The position numbers were made by a program, and so were the translations under genes. A stretch of DNA of 23,430 nt from JACDAF01 sp036276035 (lineage in GTDB: Bacteria; Chloroflexota; Limnocylindria; P2-11E): assembly GCA_036276035.1 (NCBI GenBank), contig DASUCM010000127.1, positions 1 to 23,430 on the forward strand. The letters run 5' to 3'. Below, piece by piece: positions 20,978 to 23,430 of this stretch. Every line of letters starts with the position of its first letter. The stretch's first letter is position 1. The notes under the pieces are model-generated. The model was not told the origin of the DNA. It saw only the letters and a list, made by a program, of their open reading frames with translations, and made no database searches.

Positions 20978-21957
20978 TGCTGTGCCGTGTCGCGGACGAC
21001 CTGTACTGGATGTCGCGCTACGTCGAGCGGGCGATCGGCGTCTCGCGGCTCATCGACGTGACCCGCCACCTCGAGCTCGACGCCGGGGACGTCGACTTCT
21101 GGACGCCGCTCGTGCCCGAGGGCGTCGAGGTCACGGGGGAGATCCGCTTCTGGCTGACGAGCGACGAGACGAACCCGAACTCGCTCGTGACCTGCGTGCG
21201 CAACGCGCGTGCGCTCGCGCGCGGCGTGCGGGAGAGCATCTCGAGCGAGATGTGGGAGGAGCTGAACCAGCTCCACGTCTCGCTCACGCGACCGACCTCG
21301 ACCCGTCAGGTCCGGGGCGACACGGGCGGCTTCCACCGCCTCGTGCGCGAGCGCCTGCAGCACTTCCAGGGCCTCGCCGACGCGACGCTCGCCCACGACG
21401 AGCAGTGGCACTTCATCGAGCTCGGGATGTACCTCGAGCGGGCGCACGGCATCGCGATGCTCCTGCGACGGCAGGGGCACCTGCTCACGAAGATCGAGGG
21501 CAGCGACACGGACCTCGTGAAGTGGCTCGCGGTCCTCCGGTCGGCGGGATGCGCGGAGGCGTACGCCCGGTTCTACGCGCTCCGCATCGAGCCCGCGCGC
21601 ATCGTCGAGTTCCTCCTGCTGAACGCGACCTTCCCGCAGTCCGTCCGGTTCGCCCTCACGCGCGCGAGCGAGTCGCTCGCGGCGATCTCGGCGCTCCGCG
21701 AGGCGGCGGGCAACGACCCCGGGCCGGCGCCGCGCACGCTCGGCCGGGTGCGCTCGCTCGTGGAGCACAGCGCGGTCGACGAGATCTTCGAGAGCGGCTT
21801 CGAGGAGTTCCTCTCGACCGTCCAGTCGTCGATCGCGGCCGTGTCCGACGAGGTCACGAACACGTACCTGCGCGACCAGCCCCAGGCGGGCCGGCTCGTC
21901 GGTGTCGCGCGCGCCGCGATGCTCATGGCCGCGCAGCAGCAGCAGCAGGACCAGTAG
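20977..21957 (+). CDS. Alpha-E domain protein (DUF403)
   Basis: This is a 326-residue, mostly helical protein beginning MLCRVADDLYWMSRYVERA, the standard start of the alpha-E family. Further family features are WHFIELGMYLERA in the middle and repeated charged helices throughout. The biochemical function is unknown; the family is consistently encoded next to circularly permuted ATP-grasp and transglutaminase genes and is thought to act with them. It ends in a run of Gln codons, with TAG at 21955-21957 sitting inside a CAG repeat. The ATG overlaps the ATP-grasp stop by 1 nt. Confidence 0.9.
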   Translation: MLCRVADDLYWMSRYVERAIGVSRLIDVTRHLELDAGDVDFWTPLVPEGVEVTGEIRFWLTSDETNPNSLVTCVRNARALARGVRESISSEMWEELNQLHVSLTRPTSTRQVRGDTGGFHRLVRERLQHFQGLADATLAHDEQWHFIELGMYLERAHGIAMLLRRQGHLLTKIEGSDTDLVKWLAVLRSAGCAEAYARFYALRIEPARIVEFLLLNATFPQSVRFALTRASESLAAISALREAAGNDPGPAPRTLGRVRSLVEHSAVDEIFESGFEEFLSTVQSSIAAVSDEVTNTYLRDQPQAGRLVGVARAAMLMAAQQQQQDQ

Positions 21958-21963
21958 CAGCAG
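21934..21963 (+). repeat. CAG triplet run across the end of the alpha-E gene
   Basis: Five CAG units (21934-21948) are followed by GAC, CAG, TAG, CAG, CAG. The in-frame TAG stop differs from the repeat unit by one base. The Gln tract it encodes is at the very C-terminus of the alpha-E protein. Confidence 0.85.
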
Positions 21964-22793
21964 TGAGGGTGACGCTCCGCCACACGACGCGGCTCGAGTA
22001 CGACGGCGACGTCGTCGAGAGCGTCATGGACGCCCGGCTCGGACCGCGCAGCGACGAGGACCAGCGCTGGGGCCGCTTCGAGCTGCGGACCTCGCCTGTC
22101 GGCGCGGTGCGGCGCTATGCGGACGCGTTCGGGAACATCGCGCACCTCGTCAGCGTCGCCGCGCCTCACCGCTACCTCGAGGTCGTCACGATCGGGGAGG
22201 TCGAGACCCTCCTCGCCGACCCGTTCGCGCCACCGCGCTCGACGCCGACGCCGCTCGAGCCGGGCGAGCTCTCGGACTACCTCCTGCCGTCCGCGCTCGT
22301 GCCACACGATCCCGGCCTCGTGGCGCTCGCCGAGCCTCACCGGCCGTCCGCGGCAGAGGGAGCGTTCGAGGCGGCGAGCGCGCTCATGCACCTCGTCTAC
22401 GGCGAGTTCACCTACAAGCCCGACGTCACGACCGTGTCGACGACCGTCGCCGACCTCCTCGCGACGCGGACCGGTGTCTGCCAGGACCTCGCGCACGTGC
22501 TCGTCGGTCTCTGCCGGGCCGCCGGGATCCCCGCGCGCTACGTGAGCGGCTACATCGTCACGGGCGCGCACGGCCCGAAGCGCGGCGCGGGCCACTCGCA
22601 CGCCTGGGCCGAGGCCTGGACGCCGACGCACGGCTGGCGCGGCTTCGACCCGACGAACGACCTGCTCGCGAGCGAGCACCACGTGAAGATGGCGATCGGC
22701 CGCGACTACCGCGACGTGCCGCCGACCCAGGGGACATTCCGCGGCGCGGCCGAAGAGCGCCTCGCGGTCGAGGTGATCGCGCGCGCGGCATGA
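21963..22793 (+). CDS. Transglutaminase-like protein 3, intact triad
   Basis: This is 276 residues from GTG 21963 (GTG 21969 is an alternative), 5 nt after the alpha-E stop. It has a bacterial transglutaminase N-terminal domain (VTLRHTTRLEYDGDV, then YADAFGNIAHLV) and a core with TGVCQDLAH (C173), HSHAWAEAW (H213) and GFDPTND (D229), the full triad. It is closer in layout to protein 2 than to protein 1. It completes the ATP-grasp/alpha-E/transglutaminase trio seen in many bacteria and is probably the canonical partner. Its GC-rich 3' end runs into the promoter of the tRNA gene within 10 nt. Confidence 0.9.
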   Translation: MRVTLRHTTRLEYDGDVVESVMDARLGPRSDEDQRWGRFELRTSPVGAVRRYADAFGNIAHLVSVAAPHRYLEVVTIGEVETLLADPFAPPRSTPTPLEPGELSDYLLPSALVPHDPGLVALAEPHRPSAAEGAFEAASALMHLVYGEFTYKPDVTTVSTTVADLLATRTGVCQDLAHVLVGLCRAAGIPARYVSGYIVTGAHGPKRGAGHSHAWAEAWTPTHGWRGFDPTNDLLASEHHVKMAIGRDYRDVPPTQGTFRGAAEERLAVEVIARAA

Positions 22794-22798
22794 GTTGG

Positions 22799-22804
22799 TA
22801 GACT
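22799..22804 (+). promoter_or_regulatory. Putative -10 box TAGACT upstream of tRNA-Val
   Basis: TAGACT ends 11 nt before the tRNA 5' end, which would leave a 5' leader of only a few nucleotides for RNase P. It is the same hexamer as upstream of two protein genes in this window. No clear -35 box is visible. Confidence 0.5.
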
Positions 22805-22815
22805 GTCGCTTCGCA

Positions 22816-22889
22816 GGGGTCTTAGCTCAGCTGGTTAGAGCGCGGCGTTGACATCGCCGAGGTCAGTGGTTCGAGCCCACTAGACCCCA
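22816..22889 (+). tRNA. trnV: tRNA-Val (anticodon GAC)
   Basis: The cloverleaf can be drawn by hand: a 7-bp acceptor stem GGGGTCT/AGACCCC, a GCTC/GAGC D stem, and a CGGCG/CGCCG anticodon stem. The anticodon loop is TTGACAT (anticodon GAC), the T arm is AGTGG-TTCGAGC-CCACT, and the discriminator is A. The 3' CCA is not encoded (ACTG follows), so it must be added after transcription. It reads the Val codons GUC and GUU, GUC being frequent in this GC-rich window. Confidence 0.95.
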
Positions 22890-22908
22890 CTGATACGAAG
22901 AATCGCCA

Positions 22909-22924
22909 GAGCCCGATCAGGCTC
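22909..22924. terminator. Small hairpin between converging tRNA and - strand gene
   Basis: A 5-bp stem GAGCC/GGCTC with a 6-nt loop lies between the tRNA 3' end and the stop of the converging gene. It is short and lacks a T-run; only its position suggests a shared transcript end. Confidence 0.25.
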
Positions 22925-22953
22925 GCCGACTACGAACGACTTCTCGACACTGA

Positions 22954-23430
22954 TCAGTCTTTCAACCATCGCTCCACGCGATAGACCGTGCGATGGCCAA
23001 TGGCCCCACCGGCCGGCCCAGCTTCGTACAGCACCGGTAGGCCCGTCTCGAGGTCGAAGACAACACGCTCCCCCGGCGAGGTATAGGTGACTCTGCCGTT
23101 CGCCACTTCCTTCTCCCAGCGGTAGCAACAGGCCATGCCTGGGCGGACCCAACGCGCCACGCCGTTGCAAAGGCCCGGGTCCGTGCTCGTTGCGTGGAAC
23201 GCCCCGTCCACGTCGATCGAGCCGAAGGTGCCATCGCGGCACGCGACGCCTGCACCAGGGGTCATCGATCCGAGGTCATCGCTCGCCACCGTCAGCGTCC
23301 ACTCATCGCGGCGCTGGTACGCGAGCCGCTGGACCGTGGCTCCACCGACGGTGCGTCCATCGGGGTAGCTCATCCGAACTGCGTCCCACACCTCGATCGT
23401 CATGACGAACGGACGGAAGTCGGGCTGTGT
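22954..23430 (-). CDS. Hypothetical protein, 5' end outside the window
   Basis: This frame on the - strand ends at TGA (22956-22954) and stays open to the window edge. An ATG at 23403 exists, but upstream codons continue without a stop (DFRPFVMTIEVWD), so the true start is probably beyond 23430. About 158 residues are visible, with beta-strand-like alternation, four Cys (ACRDG, GLCNG and a CC pair in MACCYRWEK) and a C-terminal VYRVERWLKD. I do not recognise a family. The pattern is compatible with a secreted or cell-surface beta protein, but no signal peptide can be seen. The surrounding DNA is somewhat less GC-rich than the rest of the window. Confidence 0.55.
   Translation of the reverse strand, partial: TQPDFRPFVMTIEVWDAVRMSYPDGRTVGGATVQRLAYQRRDEWTLTVASDDLGSMTPGAGVACRDGTFGSIDVDGAFHATSTDPGLCNGVARWVRPGMACCYRWEKEVANGRVTYTSPGERVVFDLETGLPVLYEAGPAGGAIGHRTVYRVERWLKD

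Noticed and set aside
22890..23430. A phage or island attachment repeat of the tRNA-Val 3' end
   Set aside because: No second copy of the tRNA 3' segment and no integrase gene was seen in the remaining 540 bases.

Overview
The window is about 70% G+C by eye. Genes are tightly packed, almost all on the + strand, and many use GTG starts that overlap the previous stop. A DUF951 protein, paired DUF881 proteins, a complex-I-type gene cluster, and transglutaminase/ATP-grasp/alpha-E genes together suggest an uncultivated high-GC Chloroflexota lineage (Limnocylindria- or Dormibacteria-like). This assignment is inference: there is no rRNA or other phylogenetic marker gene here. No mobile element, CRISPR array or origin was seen.

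Layout. (1) 2-307 is the end of an exported protein, followed by a strong hairpin. (2) 426-3363 holds two DUF881 membrane proteins, a small zinc-ribbon-like DUF951 protein that is easy to miss, and an MFS exporter. (3) 3421-9428 holds a heterodimeric ABC exporter, a lipoprotein 5'-nucleotidase and an inositol-monophosphatase-family enzyme. The last two appear to lack an ATG, GTG or TTG start. (4) 9450-17698 is an unusual complex-I-like operon: nuoB, nuoD, a NuoI/NuoE chimera, a NuoF-like gene, an 804-residue NuoG/GltD/NuoI chimera, a MidA/NDUFAF7-type methyltransferase and a histidine-kinase-like protein without its phosphoacceptor His. (5) 17773-22793 holds three transglutaminase-like proteins, a circularly permuted ATP-grasp protein and an alpha-E protein. 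(6) tRNA-Val(GAC) follows, then a converging partial gene on the - strand.

The standout system is the 9450-15514 cluster. It encodes the quinone-site pair NuoB/NuoD and a NuoF-like flavoprotein, but no NuoA, C, H, J, K, L, M or N. In the 804-residue protein a GltD/NfnB-type FAD/NAD(P) module sits inside the His/Cys loop that binds cluster N5 in NuoG. NuoI is divided between two polypeptides, one unpaired CxxCxxCxxxC motif in each. The NuoF-like FMN/NADH loop is altered. A reasonable hypothesis is a soluble or differently anchored NAD(P)H-handling, possibly bifurcating, complex built from complex I parts. The co-encoded MidA homologue would be its dedicated arginine methyltransferase, because the Arg methylated in mitochondrial NDUFS2 is conserved in this NuoD.

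Four transcription units and a tRNA are preceded by TAGACT, TAAACT or TACAAT boxes 6-11 nt upstream of the start codon or tRNA 5' end. This suggests widespread leaderless transcription. Within units, GTGA stop/start overlaps recur and point to translational coupling.
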